A stretch of 64,000 nt of DNA from Icerya purchasi (taxonomy: Eukaryota > Arthropoda > Insecta > Hemiptera > Monophlebidae), in the NCBI GenBank assembly GCA_039619475.1, contig CM077115.1, forward strand, positions 60,518,864 through 60,582,863. The letters are read 5' to 3'. Below are positions 11,446 through 22,818 of the stretch, piece by piece. The first letter of the stretch is position 1; the number at the start of each line of letters is the position of its first letter. The notes beneath the pieces were generated by a model, which saw only the letters and a program-made list of their open reading frames with translations, was not told the DNA's origin and did no database searches. Made by a program: the position numbers and the translations under genes.

Positions 11446-12175
11446 TTCTTATATACCACAAAAGTGTTATAAAAATGAAAATATTTATTTTGCTTTTCAA
11501 CATATCTTTATCATAATTTTTAACAAATAAATTAATTTTTGAAGTAAAACTTTTTAATGGGACACTGCGAATTTTGAGATAGAGAGCAAACTCATTGAAC
11601 TAACTAAATCTGTTAAACTATTTATTCTTGCTTAATGCCCGTTCATTTTGACGTAGAATGAGAGTGACAAAAAAAAAACAATCTGTTACATTGCTTTTTC
11701 TTTCTATAGCCCGAGCTGAGGGTGACAAAAAAAAAAAAAAAGGAGAAAATGTTAAGGATAGTAAAAATTTAAAAAATTAATGTGTATGTAATTCGTTTCT
11801 TTTGAACTGCTGTTACCGTTCACTATTTTATCGCGATACATAATATGCAAGAGAATAGGAGCTCCAGTTTTAATAACGCAGTCGTTAAATTACCATGTAC
11901 AAATTTCATCGATGTCTTGTTATAAACACACAGACTAGAAAACTCTACATTACAGTCTAAAATAGATAAATGTTTGTGTATTAAAATTGATATCTTAGAA
12001 ATTCAAGCTTCTCGTCAGTTAATGAGAATGAATATGATGAGCTGATGAAAAGTTTTAACCGTTAAAGATTGCCAAAAGTGGTCTGTAAAACTTTGGCCTA
12101 AATTTATGTACTTCTTGAAAAATGAAAATTATTATTATTTCAGGATTACTGGAAAGTAATACGTCGCCTGAAAAA
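11446..12175. other. Upstream flank of the DM4/12 gene
   Basis: AT-rich, with A runs at about 11,670-11,680 and 11,728-11,742. No TATA box or initiator could be chosen with confidence. A TTTCAG at 12,138-12,143 could be an acceptor of a 5' untranslated intron. Confidence 0.3.
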
Positions 12176-15100
12176 ATGAAGAAAAACGATACTAAAATTT
12201 TATCGATAATAATTTTGATAATTCTTATCACAACCGAGCACATCATTGACGGAAGAACAAATTATATGCAGCGAAAACGAAAGAAACGGATGATCGTAGT
12301 CCCAAAAGGCACCGTCATACAGGTAAACTAAATCTTGCCTTAAATTTTATTTAAGCAAAATATCTTTCAAACAGAACCGGTTCTTCCTTAAAAATAAACA
12401 GGAAATGCAAAAGTACAAAATTCGTCTACATAGAGTGCAGATACCAAAGAAAATAAGATTATTTGCACATTACATGATTAGAACAAGTGTTTGCAGTAAA
12501 TTTTGGGCGAAAAAAAGGATGCGAAGTTTTTGCTGTAGCTATGCTATTTTCAATACATCGCCTTATCTGTTATTATGGTCTTCTTTTTGAATTTCCTGAA
12601 AAATATCTGCTACACAGATTTCTTATATTTTCATACGATCGTTATTCTCTGAAGAGATTAGGATAATGCTTAGTACAAATTTTGCGAATATACAACATAT
12701 TCAAAGGAACAATTAGGCAAAAAAAAACATCGGTCTTGGTTCTCAGCCGATCAGCGAGCGGTCACGTAATGGCGGTTCGAACATCATGCGCTACGCATGC
12801 AGTAAAAATATATATATATATAACAAAAAAAAACTCAAACGAATCTAAAATATCGTAACAAACGGTTCATTTTTTATTTTTTTTGTATTAATTTTATATT
12901 TAAATAGGAGAAAAAAAAAATTCTTTTTAATGGCTGCTAAGCAAAAAAAGAAAAAAAAATCGGTTATTAAACAAAGAAGGACATTGCCTATTTATACAGA
13001 TATTAAATGTTTCGCGTATTTATTTTGTTTGTGAAAGTGAATTACTAAGAATATGCTGTGCACATTTTAAAAATCCCTACCCTTCTTACATTTTACAGTG
13101 ATTTAGTCGAAAATTTTTTCAAATTTGTTGGAAAATAGCTGATCACAGGTAAAATTACAAGACGGTTTTTATTTGTTTTTATAACGAATAAACCGCGATA
13201 GAGATAAAGCTGACAATTCTGTATACCTAAAATATAAATGTTCTAATAAAAAACGTATAGAAATATATTCATAAAAATCAGCATGTGTAATCATTGAAAA
13301 CATTTTCCAACCATCCGGAAAGCGAATTCGAAGGACCTCTGCATTTTTGTTGCGTTCATTATTGAAAAGCGAACTATGGAAAGAGGATTTACATTCATAA
13401 ATGTGTTGATAAATTAGTTTTAAAATATTTTATGTTTTATGAAGATGTAGAAGATTAAAATAAAGTTAAGATGTTACAAAAAAAAAATACCGACAAAGCT
13501 CGGTCGCCCAAGTACTCCTTCATAACAGTGCGCAGATGTTTTATATAACTGAGATAATATACACTCGGTAAAAAGAGGTAAATGTCTGTTATATTATCCA
13601 ATAATCGAATGTAATATTAAAAGACACCAATATAAATCCCTAAGAAAGTAGAGTACCGTTATTTGGTAACAATCAGTTCAGTTTACCTATGTTCAGGTAG
13701 CTATTTGATATAGGTGGTTGCATACACTTCTCTAATATCACTGTGAAAAACGAGATTTTCAACAGCTGTTGATAAATTTTGTTCAAGTTACTACTCAAGG
13801 TTGCTAATGAATCTCCAACCCATATCTCCAAGTAATGCTGTACAGCAGTCATGTAAATACAAATCCTTTGCAATATAGGTGATTGAAGATTTTCTGTTCA
13901 TCAAACGTTTTAGAGCTTTGATTCTTGATATATGTTAACAATTTTGAAACGTGCATTTTTTGGTTGAAACACTTTTGTGAACGTACATGGTAGTGGGGAA
14001 ACAAGTTGTATTATCTTCAACACTACACAGAAGTGTATTTTACTTATTTGTTAGAAAGCAAATCCGATTTCAAATATGTACAATACTTGAAAGAAACAAT
14101 ACTAATTATTTTAAATATCTTAAAAATGCCCTTTTTATGCATCTGATACAACCATTTTCGCCCCGGCTTTTTGCTTTTGTAACACCGCTAACAATTCGCA
14201 TATTTCCGTTATTTTGAACAAGTATTTCTTCTCTTTTGGTTCTCGATCTTTTGCGGTGTTTTATCAAAATTAAGGGAACACGTGGCTAGGAAATAACCGG
14301 AAATCAAGAATTCGTGGTGGCTTTAAAATGGCAATGCGTGTCTTCACACATCAAAGTTTACATGAACTTTTCTGCAAAAATAAAACATCCAGGTACTACC
14401 ACATCCACCTTACAGTCCGGACGTCCCTCCCTGTGATTATTGGTCATTCCCAACGCTCAAAAAAGAATTACGTGGACAAAAATTAGACAGTGATGCTGCC
14501 GTACATAATGCAGTGCAAAATGTTTTAAAACGCATTCCTGCAGATGAATTCCGAAAGACAATTCATGTGAGATGGCAGAAACAGATGCAAAGGTATATCA
14601 ATTCTGATGGCCGGTATTTTGAAAAAGATCGATAACCTCATGAAATGGACAACGATAGCGAATAAACTAGTAAATTTCTGTAAATACTTGTATATGACTT
14701 TAGAAAAAACTCGTAGGGTAAAACTTTACTACCTTCATTCAGCATACTGCAACGGTGCACTCGGTGATCGGGAAATGTTTAAATTTGTACTGTGGGTAGT
14801 CAATCAACTGTGTACCCACCCTACTTTAGTCGTTGATCGATAGGTGGTGTTACAATATACAAATCGCAGCCTTAGTTACAACGGGACGGCCTATGTACAT
14901 AAATACGAGTAGACAAACATATACAACAAAAATATTTTATGAATCCTAGTTCTGCTATGTTATCCTTCTGTATATAAAGTAAATAATGGAAAGAAGTTAC
15001 ATACATATCTATTACTTTTATGCGAAAGTGATACAAGAATGTAACAACTGCCCTCAATAAATATTATGTATTTTAGAAAAGGTACATTACTGACATTTAT

Positions 15101-18100
15101 TTTATTACATTTATAAAATGTTGAAAAGTAATTTTTCTAATTAGAAACCTGAATTCAATGAAAAGCAGTAGTTTTTAAAAAATTTAGGTCAGTCACAAAA
15201 AATTTTTTAAATTTCAAAATTTATGGTAAGCACAGGATATCGTTTTCAATCAAAACTTCCCACTGTAAGTAAAATCGAATCTAAACTTACTGTCAGTATT
15301 GTGAAAATTAACTCAACCTCTACTCCCACAGTACGCACGAGTACTACCTATACCACAAAATCTAATTTAAATTATTTGTCCATACTGTGAGAACTACTTT
15401 TCCCCGTCGTGTAGAAGCGTCATTTCGATGTGGACACATAATATAATTAAAGTAGTTCATTTCTCTAATAATATCTCCGATTAACCATACACTATTCCAA
15501 ACTACCAATATTATCAAAATAGCTCATCACCACTCAAATGATATTTATGTACTGGATGTTAACATTTTTGTTGTTCTTGCTCAAGTAAACAAATATTTCG
15601 GTAACATTAAGGTAAAAATAACACAAAATAATTCTGCTTTCAACGAAGAAACTGATAATATCATTAATAATAATAGTGCCACAAAATTTCGGTTTCTTTC
15701 ATTTTAATTTTAAACATTTTTACAATGATTCATAAAGGATATTACATATTTTCGGTTGAAACTATGTTGAAACAACCCATGTTAGACACTAACGATTCGA
15801 ACAGATTCATCATTACAGACAACTAGTAAAATAAACAGAAAGGAACCGTATACATAGTCATGGGTGTCGCCAGCGGGAGGCGCGAAGGGAGCTGCCCTCC
15901 CTGGAGCGTTGAAACTTTTTTATCAACTGGCCATGATGAGTACTCATAGGCGCGTAATCATGAACAATTTGCCAGAAACCCACGAAAATGATGTTTTAAT
16001 TAAGATTTTATTTTTGTTTAATAAAATATTAAGCCTTTACAACTTATAAATTTTATTTTCCTATAACTCATATCCTCTTTCTATCATCTTGCCCCCCCCC
16101 CTCTGGCGGCTGACAAATCATCCCCCCTCCCGGCCAATCGGCTGGCGACGCTCTTGTGCATAGTAAACAAGTCATTTCTCCAAACTGAACTAAACAAAAA
16201 AACGTGAATAAAAAAGTTCCATTAGTCGATATTATTCCAGTTCTTTTTTTTTGGCATGGATTGAACCATTTTGCCAATTTACTTCAATAATTGTGAATTA
16301 TTTTATTGCTTAACTGATCTTTATTCTAGTATATAAGGCTGTATACAGTCAATAAATTCACTGGAGCAGCTCTTTCGTCTACCGGGTCAGCGATTATCTG
16401 AGAAATATTAACGCGTAGTGCAGTGTATATTCTTTTTTTTTTTTTTTTTTTTACCCTGTACCGGTATGGAATATGATCACTGCCGTAAGAACCCGTAAGA
16501 GTTCTCCAGTTATAATTAAAACCAATAGTGGAAGAAACAAAGGTCAGATCAAGAGAACTAGAAATAGATGAATTCCTGAAATAAGTTGGGGAATGATCGT
16601 TAAGGAGAATTGAATTATCGGAACGCATACCATTCTCAAGGATGGAACCGTTGGAATTGTAGAATGTGCAACCCCATAAGGGCGAATGCACATTCCAGCC
16701 ACCCCCGATAATAAATGGTTGCAGGATAGAGTTGAAAAAAGCGGAAAGAGGGAACTGACGAAGATCGTAATTAGGGAGGACGTAGATGGAGACAATGTTA
16801 ATATGATACGGAAGGGTTGTACAGATAGAGATGCGGACTATGTTAGATTGGTTAGGAATAAGAGGGAGGTTTAAAGAAACATCGTGAAAGCGGAAAAGAA
16901 TGCAATTTTTAACAACGATTGCGGGACCACCATACCCGTCATTCCCATGTACTATAATGAGATAACAGTTACTTTCATCATGTAAACATAACAGTAACTC
17001 ATCCGATATTTGAGGCAAGTTTGTGAGGTCAGCTACTGTCAATTTTCGGATCAGTAACTCGCACCGTGTAAACTGGGCCTTCATGAAATGTATAGTAGCT
17101 CTAACTCCGCTATCTCGTTCAAAATACCGGGTTAGATATTTTTACCTTATCTGTGCTTACTGTACTTTTCTTTTAATTTCCATATAATCAATAATGCACA
17201 TTAATAACGTTATAGTTATGTTAATCATTTGTTAAATTGTACATATTCTAGCACCCACTCACTTGAATAAGAGATTTCAAAAAATTCGCTATAGTGAGAC
17301 AACCGGTTATAAGAGACAGATGACTTCTGCTCGGTGTATCTCTTATCAGCGGTTTCCACTGTGTATATATATATATTAGTTCATTTATTCATTTATTACT
17401 AAAGGCAGTGCCTAGTTGACGCTTTCTATTTGTATATTTTTGTGCTGATAAGTAGCACATTTATGACAATTTTATATGTAATTTGAATACAAACATGGCT
17501 ACATTTGAAATTAATTTTACTCTCTTATTAATACAATACAAGTGCAGTCCAAGTTATCCATATATACATGATGACGTAAGGGTATCTTTGCCGAATAAAA
17601 TACCCAGCACAATTCTCACTTCATACGAGGGTTATTTTTGTTACTCAGCAAAAAGTTTCATTACACGATGGACATATATAATTCAAATAATGCTTCGGTC
17701 AATTTAATGAAATAACAAAATATATTTTTAACGTGATTAACAATTTAACTCACAACCTCAATATAACAGTCCTATTATTCTGCAATTATCTCAACAACTA
17801 TATAATATATATGTATATATTATACACACCTCAATTATAAATATATAAATAAATACAGTGCGAATTCGACGAAATGCTAGTAAGACATCTGAATTTCATT
17901 AGTTATTCGAAATCCTGCTCATCACATCAACTGTTTTTTCATAGTTGGTTTATTGTTATTTAATGTCAGCACTGGGGACGGACGGTGTATTTACAGTTGG
18001 AGTAACGCTGGGCTTAAACTGGGACGTACCCGAAAATGTCTTAGCACTCTATGACGACGAAGTTTACAAAGGAACCAGTCGTAAGGATAGACGATCGTTT

Positions 18101-20908
18101 TATTCCGCTTTCAGAAACACTTTAGAATCGTGAGTTGAAAAAAAATTATATTTTTTTAAGAATCAACTTACATACCACAACTACGATTTACCTACGGGAG
18201 AGCGCCCACACTTAAGCGATACGATTCCGATACGACAGCGATTTTAAATCGAAAGCGATAGCAACACAATTCCGATACGACTTAACGGCCACTTAAGCAA
18301 CACGATTTATCCGCTAAAGAAGCAACTTAATTTATGATGTGGTGTGCAAAAAATGTCATATTTTTCTTCGTTTTCCCGTTCTTTTTTTAGTGAAGAAGCA
18401 ACGTATCGTTAATAAATCTTAACAATTTAAATCAAAAAAGAAAACAACGTTATTGAGTACATCCATTTTTTCGAAAGAGTAACAGAATAAACGCCTTTAA
18501 TGTTTATAAAGATACCCGGAAAAGTTCTAAAGTTTTTATGGAACGAATAAGGAAACGTTTAATTGGTTAGTAGAAAAAATTGGCCCAAAAATTGTAAAAA
18601 AGAACACCCATTTTAAAACAATTATACGCCGCAGGAACGTATTTTAATCATATTACAGGAAATACATTTGTTAATTATGTATACCTAATGTTTGGAAACA
18701 TTTTCTATACCATAGTGGGCGCTAACTCATCTAAAAACGTGGGTTATATTCTGAACTACATTTTGTTGCTATCGTATCGGAATCGTATCGCTTAAGTGGG
18801 CGCTCTCCCTAAGAGTCATAATATGTCAAATGTTTTGTAAATTAAATTAATCTATATCATTTCTTTTCGAATATGAACTTCAATTGGTACATTTATTTAT
18901 TTTAATTTGCCATTTAATTGAGTACTATAAAGAAGTTTGTAAGTTCCGGAAAAATTACCTTAATCGAAATTTTTTTGTATACAAATGATAAACTAACAAT
19001 GAAATGATTGCAGTTGAAATTACCAGATTATTAATTTTTTTTGACTGTTGAATAGACCTTTGAAATTTATTTTTTTTCAGCTACCCAGCACAGTTGGACT
19101 AGATTAGAGATTAAATTTTAATCCGGTCAGAAATCGATGACAGAAAAGAGACAAGAATAGGAACCACATTGGATGACGGCAAAGCTAAGATATAGGAAGT
19201 ATTATATGGAGTAGGAAAATTCAGCTTTAATAATTAAACGTACAGGATATTACGTTCGGAGGAAAGACTGGAACATTCAAACAGCACGTGGTCAGGATCA
19301 CAAACGAAGTAACTGTCGCTAAAATGCAAAGGACAATAAAGGGATGGGGAAAGAGCAAAACGATACCGTGAGGATGGGAGCAAAGTATGATTGAATCGCA
19401 GACAGCAGATAGCGATGATGAAAAAACGTTTAAGAGTGGGAAAATGATAGAACCAAAAACAGGAAGGGGGTCTAGGCTGAATAGTAAAATGTCTTAGGAT
19501 TGGAAAAGGAGCGAAGATACACATTCGACACCAAAGTCTGACATGCATTATTTTGGAGAGGGGAAGTATGTCGTGACCAGGAATCGTTTTAACAAAATGT
19601 GGAGAGTGTAACTCTAAACGTGCTAAGGAATCCACCGTCTCGTTACCATCAATACCCGTATGACTTGGAACCCAAAGCAGGTCGATGGAAATGGAATGGG
19701 AAAGGAAAAGACTATAGATAAGAGAACGTATACGGGAAACAATAAAATCGAGGGAATAAGAGGGAAAGAGAGAGGATATATAGCTTGAAGAGCACTTTTG
19801 GAGTCCGAAATGATTAGGTATCTATCAGAGGAACAAGTTGAGAAAATAAATATAACGGTTCGAAGAATGGCATAAAGTTCTGTGGAGAAGATGGAGCAAA
19901 AAGGCGGCAGTCTGAAGGATTGAGCGGAATTACTAGCTGGGAAGAAACAGGAAGCAGCTACTCCTCCCGAACTCCTGGAACCATCAGTAGATATTAAGGA
20001 ATGAAGGGGAAATGAGGAATTAATAAGAAAATTAAATTCTTGATTGGAAACTGCGGAGACAGAAGTTTTAGATGATGAAGGGAGAGAAAAGAGTTTTGGA
20101 GGGTAAAAAAACCCGAAGAAGTTAAAAATAAAATAAGGAAGTTCTAAATTTATCTTTAAGCCTTATTTCTAGCATTCAGATTCCAACAAAAGTTAAATTA
20201 CGTGTACTATTTTTAGATAAGCTTTTATTAATAATAACCGTAAAAAATTAATCTAATTCTTTTTAATGCGTCATTTATTATAAATGAATAAAATCCGTGT
20301 ATTTCTGTGATGCGCAATTTTTACTATTATAGTATATTCTTCTTCTTAAAAAGTAAACTGTAATTTAACAGAAAATTGTAATGTTTTTATACAATTGTAC
20401 CTAATGTACATCACACTCCTCCCTTTATATCACGTTTTTTGTCACAATTACATATTCAGTAATCTTTGTACAGTTCATATTTTAAATTTCATTTTGAATT
20501 TGTAGATTACAATACGACAGCATTTCATATATTAGAAGTATGTTGTGTTACACAAAGGACAGAGTTTCCGAAAACCATGCAGGAAAGGCATCATTCATCG
20601 TTGAAATTATACGCACATTATTCTTGTATGTAAGAATTTATTTATTAACAAAGTTATATTTAAATAGCCATACTGGTTTTACTTTTTAATTAAAAATGGA
20701 AAATGGCTTTTTTCATTTAAGTTGCGATATTATCGAATTTCGGAAGTGAAATGATCATCTTTGTTTTATATTTAGATACCCATCAGCTTCAAGAGATACA
20801 AATGAACCGAACGATATTTATGACTGGATGCTTGAAGAATGTAATAATACAGATGCCTATTACAACGAAATCAATTCTTTAATGAGCTGGCACTATCCAA
20901 TTGATTAA
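12176..20908 (+). CDS. DM4/12-family secreted protein, four exons
   Basis: Exons 12,176-12,322, 17,945-18,129, 20,506-20,625 and 20,776-20,908 join in frame to 194 codons with GT-AG introns (CAG/GTAAAC, TC/GTGAGT, TT/GTATGT). Residues 1-26 form a signal peptide (basic start, Ile/Leu core). A dibasic QRKRKKR (32-38) may be a processing site. Then come the family block PKGTVIQLVYC and the strand FTVGVTLGLNWDVP (65-78), a basic RKDRRSFYSAF segment and a divergent Cys block (YIRSMLCYT), where DM4/12 proteins have CVLRAICE. The C-terminal YDWMLEECNNTDAYY echoes the usual ending. The family is insect-specific and of unknown biochemistry. I chose the second ATG because it gives a clean signal peptide; ATG at 12,122 would add 18 residues. 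Confidence 0.85.
14397..14635 (+). mobile_element. mariner (DD34D) transposase C-terminal remnant
   Basis: An uninterrupted frame reads PHPPYSPDVPPCDYWSFPTL, the block with the third catalytic Asp (in CDYW). It is followed by KKELRGQKLDSDAAVHNAV, then RIPADEFRKTIHVRWQKQMQ, then YINSDGRYFEKDR and a stop at 14,633-14,635. This is the standard ending of SETMAR-type mariner transposases of about 345 residues; only about 80 remain intact. Degenerate homology may extend left to about 14,270. No inverted terminal repeat was found. Confidence 0.9.
15861..16158. mobile_element. Short non-autonomous hAT-like element
   Basis: The ends TGGGTGTCGCCAGC and (reverse complement) CACAAGAGCGTCGCCAGC form an imperfect inverted repeat of the hAT GGCGTCGCCAG type. 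Flanks CATAGTCA (15,853-15,860) and CATAGTAA (16,159-16,166) match at 7 of 8. A C run lies near the right end (about 16,092-16,101). The 298-bp interior is AT-rich and non-coding. The layout is like the G/C-tract elements at 5-8 kb, but the core sequence differs. Confidence 0.65.
16326..17084 (-). mobile_element. LINE apurinic-type endonuclease domain, decayed
   Basis: The minus-strand frame has the ordered landmarks of the exonuclease/endonuclease/phosphatase fold in I/jockey-group LINEs: GGPAIVVKN, SIYVLPN, FIIGGGWNVHSPLWG, SSLDLTFVSS and GSDHIP. In the third, the usual DFNAH Asp is Gly. The catalytic His of the SDH motif is kept. After GSDHIP a tract of about 22 A (minus strand, 16,431-16,452) breaks the domain. 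The missing Asp and the A tract make it inactive. No reverse transcriptase follows, so it is a 5' fragment only. Confidence 0.85.
18196..18809 (+). mobile_element. Harbinger-like element, deletion derivative with 40-bp inverted ends
   Basis: Left end GGGAGAGCGCCCACACTTAA and right end TTAAGTGGGCGCTCTCCC are near-perfect inverted repeats of about 40 bp, extending through CGATACGATTCCGATACGA. Inside (about 18,536-18,640), one frame reads GTNKETFNWLVEKIGPKIVK then KNTHFKTII. This resembles the N-terminal helical part of PIF/Harbinger nucleases (TF..LL..I.P.I.K..T.FR..I). The flanks are TAC on the left and TAA on the right, compatible with a decayed 3-bp TWA duplication. The nuclease active site is missing. 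It sits inside intron 2 of the DM4/12 gene. Confidence 0.75.
19234..20060 (-). mobile_element. I-like LINE: RNase H domain and C-terminal knuckle
   Basis: Read on the minus strand, the four RNase H acidic sites can be seen: STDGSRSSGG (near 20,000), FSTELYAIL, ISDSKSALQ, and WVPSHTGIDGNETVDSLAR (about 19,665-19,620). One frame shift lies around 19,785-19,795. The protein ends with the C-terminal tail HFSDSYFVCDPDHVLFECSS, the usual Cys/His knuckle after RNase H in I-group elements. A linked RNase H is typical of the I and related clades. The reverse transcriptase is absent. Confidence 0.85.
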
Positions 20909-21430
20909 ATTTAATTGAAATCAGAAGGCATTAATTTAACATGTATATCTGGATAAACGAGATATTTTTAAATTTTAAATCAGAATAAATTTATGTCATT
21001 CCCGGAAGATCCCTTTTTTTGATTGCATAAAATAGTCGTTCCGTATGCACGGGACTTCAAACCATTAATGTTGATATTTTCACAACCACTGAAGATTCAG
21101 TTATATAGGTCAGATTCAAGATATGGAAAATAACATGGAATACCGCTTTAAAATTATTTTTAAAACGTCACAAAAAATTATGAAACTGTAAATAGTCTAA
21201 ATAAAAATCCCCAGAATTATAAACAACAAAATCGTTCTAATGTTATAGAATCTATATCAGAAGAATATTTTTGTATTACTGTTGCAACTCCTTTTTTAAC
21301 GATTTTTTTTTTTTTAAATTTACAAATTACAGAAAAAATCGGTATCATCTGCATATATCCTGTTACCATGAATGTGTAAAGGTGGTAAACTTTTCCATAA
21401 ATGAACTCAATTTTTGAACCCAAGTATATT
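20909..21430. other. Spacer downstream of the DM4/12 gene
   Basis: AT-rich. No canonical polyadenylation hexamer is convincing, although AATAAATT occurs at about 20,982. Nothing else recognised. Confidence 0.35.
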
Positions 21431-21436
21431 GCCTGT

Positions 21437-21645
21437 AGAGTTACTACCAAAAGTATATAAAATATTGTTGACATACCATCGGAATGCAATAAATCAGTGT
21501 TTTCTAATATCAACAGCTGCACCAGAAAAATCGTTTTTGATTTTAAGTTGTTTAAAAACTTATTTAAGGAATTCATTCGACCAAAAAAGGCTAACAAGTC
21601 TTGCCTTGATGAACATTAATAGAAATATAGCGATTGACAATCCCA
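21437..21645 (+). pseudogene. hAT (ZMYM1-like) dimerisation domain remnant
   Basis: The frame gives KVYKILLTY, then STAAPEKSF, then LKTYLRNSFDQKRLTSLALM and NINRNIAID. This is the hAT C-terminal dimerisation block (ILLTIPVTVASAERSFSKLKLIKTYLRS..QERL..LALLSIE), found at the very end of these transposases. It sits immediately upstream of the central part of a like transposase, so the domain order is reversed relative to an intact gene. Confidence 0.75.
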
Positions 21646-22818
21646 AAAATGAAGTTAAATAATTTAGCAAGGATAATTGCAATATTAGGAGAGCTTGAAA
21701 AAAATGGCATCAATATTCAAAACTGTCATGGCCAAGGTTACGACAATGATGCAAATATAGCAGACGTAAATGGTAGAGTTAAAACTCGAATATTAAATAG
21801 TAATCCAAGGGCATTTTTTACACACTGCGGTTGTCATAGCTGGAATCTGCTGCTGTTGGTAGACGTAGCTAATTCTTCTGTGGCAGCAAAAACCTTTTGG
21901 TTTTATTCAGAAAATTTTTTGTTATTTTCAAGTTCCAACAAACGCTGGAAATTAATTGAAAGGGCAAATTAAAGCTTACTATGAAGCCTTTATCAGACAG
22001 ACGGTATGAAAGTAGAATCGAAGCATTGAAGGCCGTATTAGTGCAATTTGATAATGTTGTTGAACGCATCGAAAGCTTAAAAAATCAAACTGAACAATCT
22101 GGCACACTCAGTTATTGTGATTCAGTTTTAAACGAAATGCTCAGTTAGGAATTTATATCATATTACACGTATGGTATGAGATATTACTGCGAGTTAATGT
22201 CATAAGCAAATTATAGCAATTTATGCATGTCCATTTAAGCATTGCTCTTGGATATTTGCGTACATTTTGTGACTGGATCAAAGAATACCGACAAAGTGGA
22301 TTCGAAAAATGCTTGTCTGATGCTCATCAATTTATTAAGAGAAGCAGTTATGATCTACCAGAAGACTTTAAAAATAAAATGGTAGCCAAAAAGTAGAATA
22401 GGATGTTCGATTATGAAGGCGGCGATCAACCTGTACAGTCTCCCAAAAGCCCGTATGAAATAGATTTTTTTTAAATACCACGATTGATACTATAGTAAGC
22501 AATATGGATTCAAGATTTATTTCTTTTAAATAATATTTTAAAAATGTTGGTTTTCTCTACGATCTAAACAAGTTAAAAAGTGTATTCCCAAAGAGTAATT
22601 AGTAAAAAACTGTCAAGATTTACACACTGTCCTGGGAGTGGGTGAGAGCAGCGACTTCCGACCTTAGGAATTGTATGAAGAATTAATAACAATGCTCTCC
22701 CAAATTTACCCAACTTCATTAAAGATGTGAAACATCTGCTGCAATACATTACGGAAAATAGCTTGAAAGAAATTTACCCAAATATTTACATAGTCGTTCG
22801 AATTTTGCTAAAAATACT
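21646..22818 (+). pseudogene. hAT (ZMYM1/DUF4371-like) transposase, central part
   Basis: Pieces follow family order: GINIQNCHGQGYDNDANIAD (the RGQGYDNGANM block), then NSNPRAFFTHCGCHSWNLLL, then SNKRWKLIE, then DRRYESRIEALKAV, then KNKMVAKK and FDYEGGDQPVQSP. The last pieces are YEELITMLSQIYP and LKEIYPNIYIVVRILLKIL. Several stops and frame shifts occur. The reading stops exactly where CAGGGCCG begins at 22,819, i.e. at the end of the second hAT element, which therefore interrupts it just before the dimerisation domain. Confidence 0.85.

Larger units (their letters stand above)
12323..17944. other. Intron 1 of the DM4/12 gene
   Basis: A 5.6-kb intron with a mariner remnant (14,400-14,635), a hAT-like short element (15,861-16,158) and a LINE endonuclease (16,326-17,084), each listed separately. 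The remaining stretches at 12,330-14,230, 14,640-15,850 and 17,090-17,940 are AT-rich. They have a short TA array near 12,809-12,822 and no other recognisable feature. Confidence 0.6.
18130..20505. other. Intron 2 of the DM4/12 gene
   Basis: A 2.4-kb intron that contains a Harbinger-like deletion derivative (18,196-18,809) and a LINE RNase H region (19,234-20,060). The stretch 20,110-20,500 is AT-rich with nothing recognised. Confidence 0.65.
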
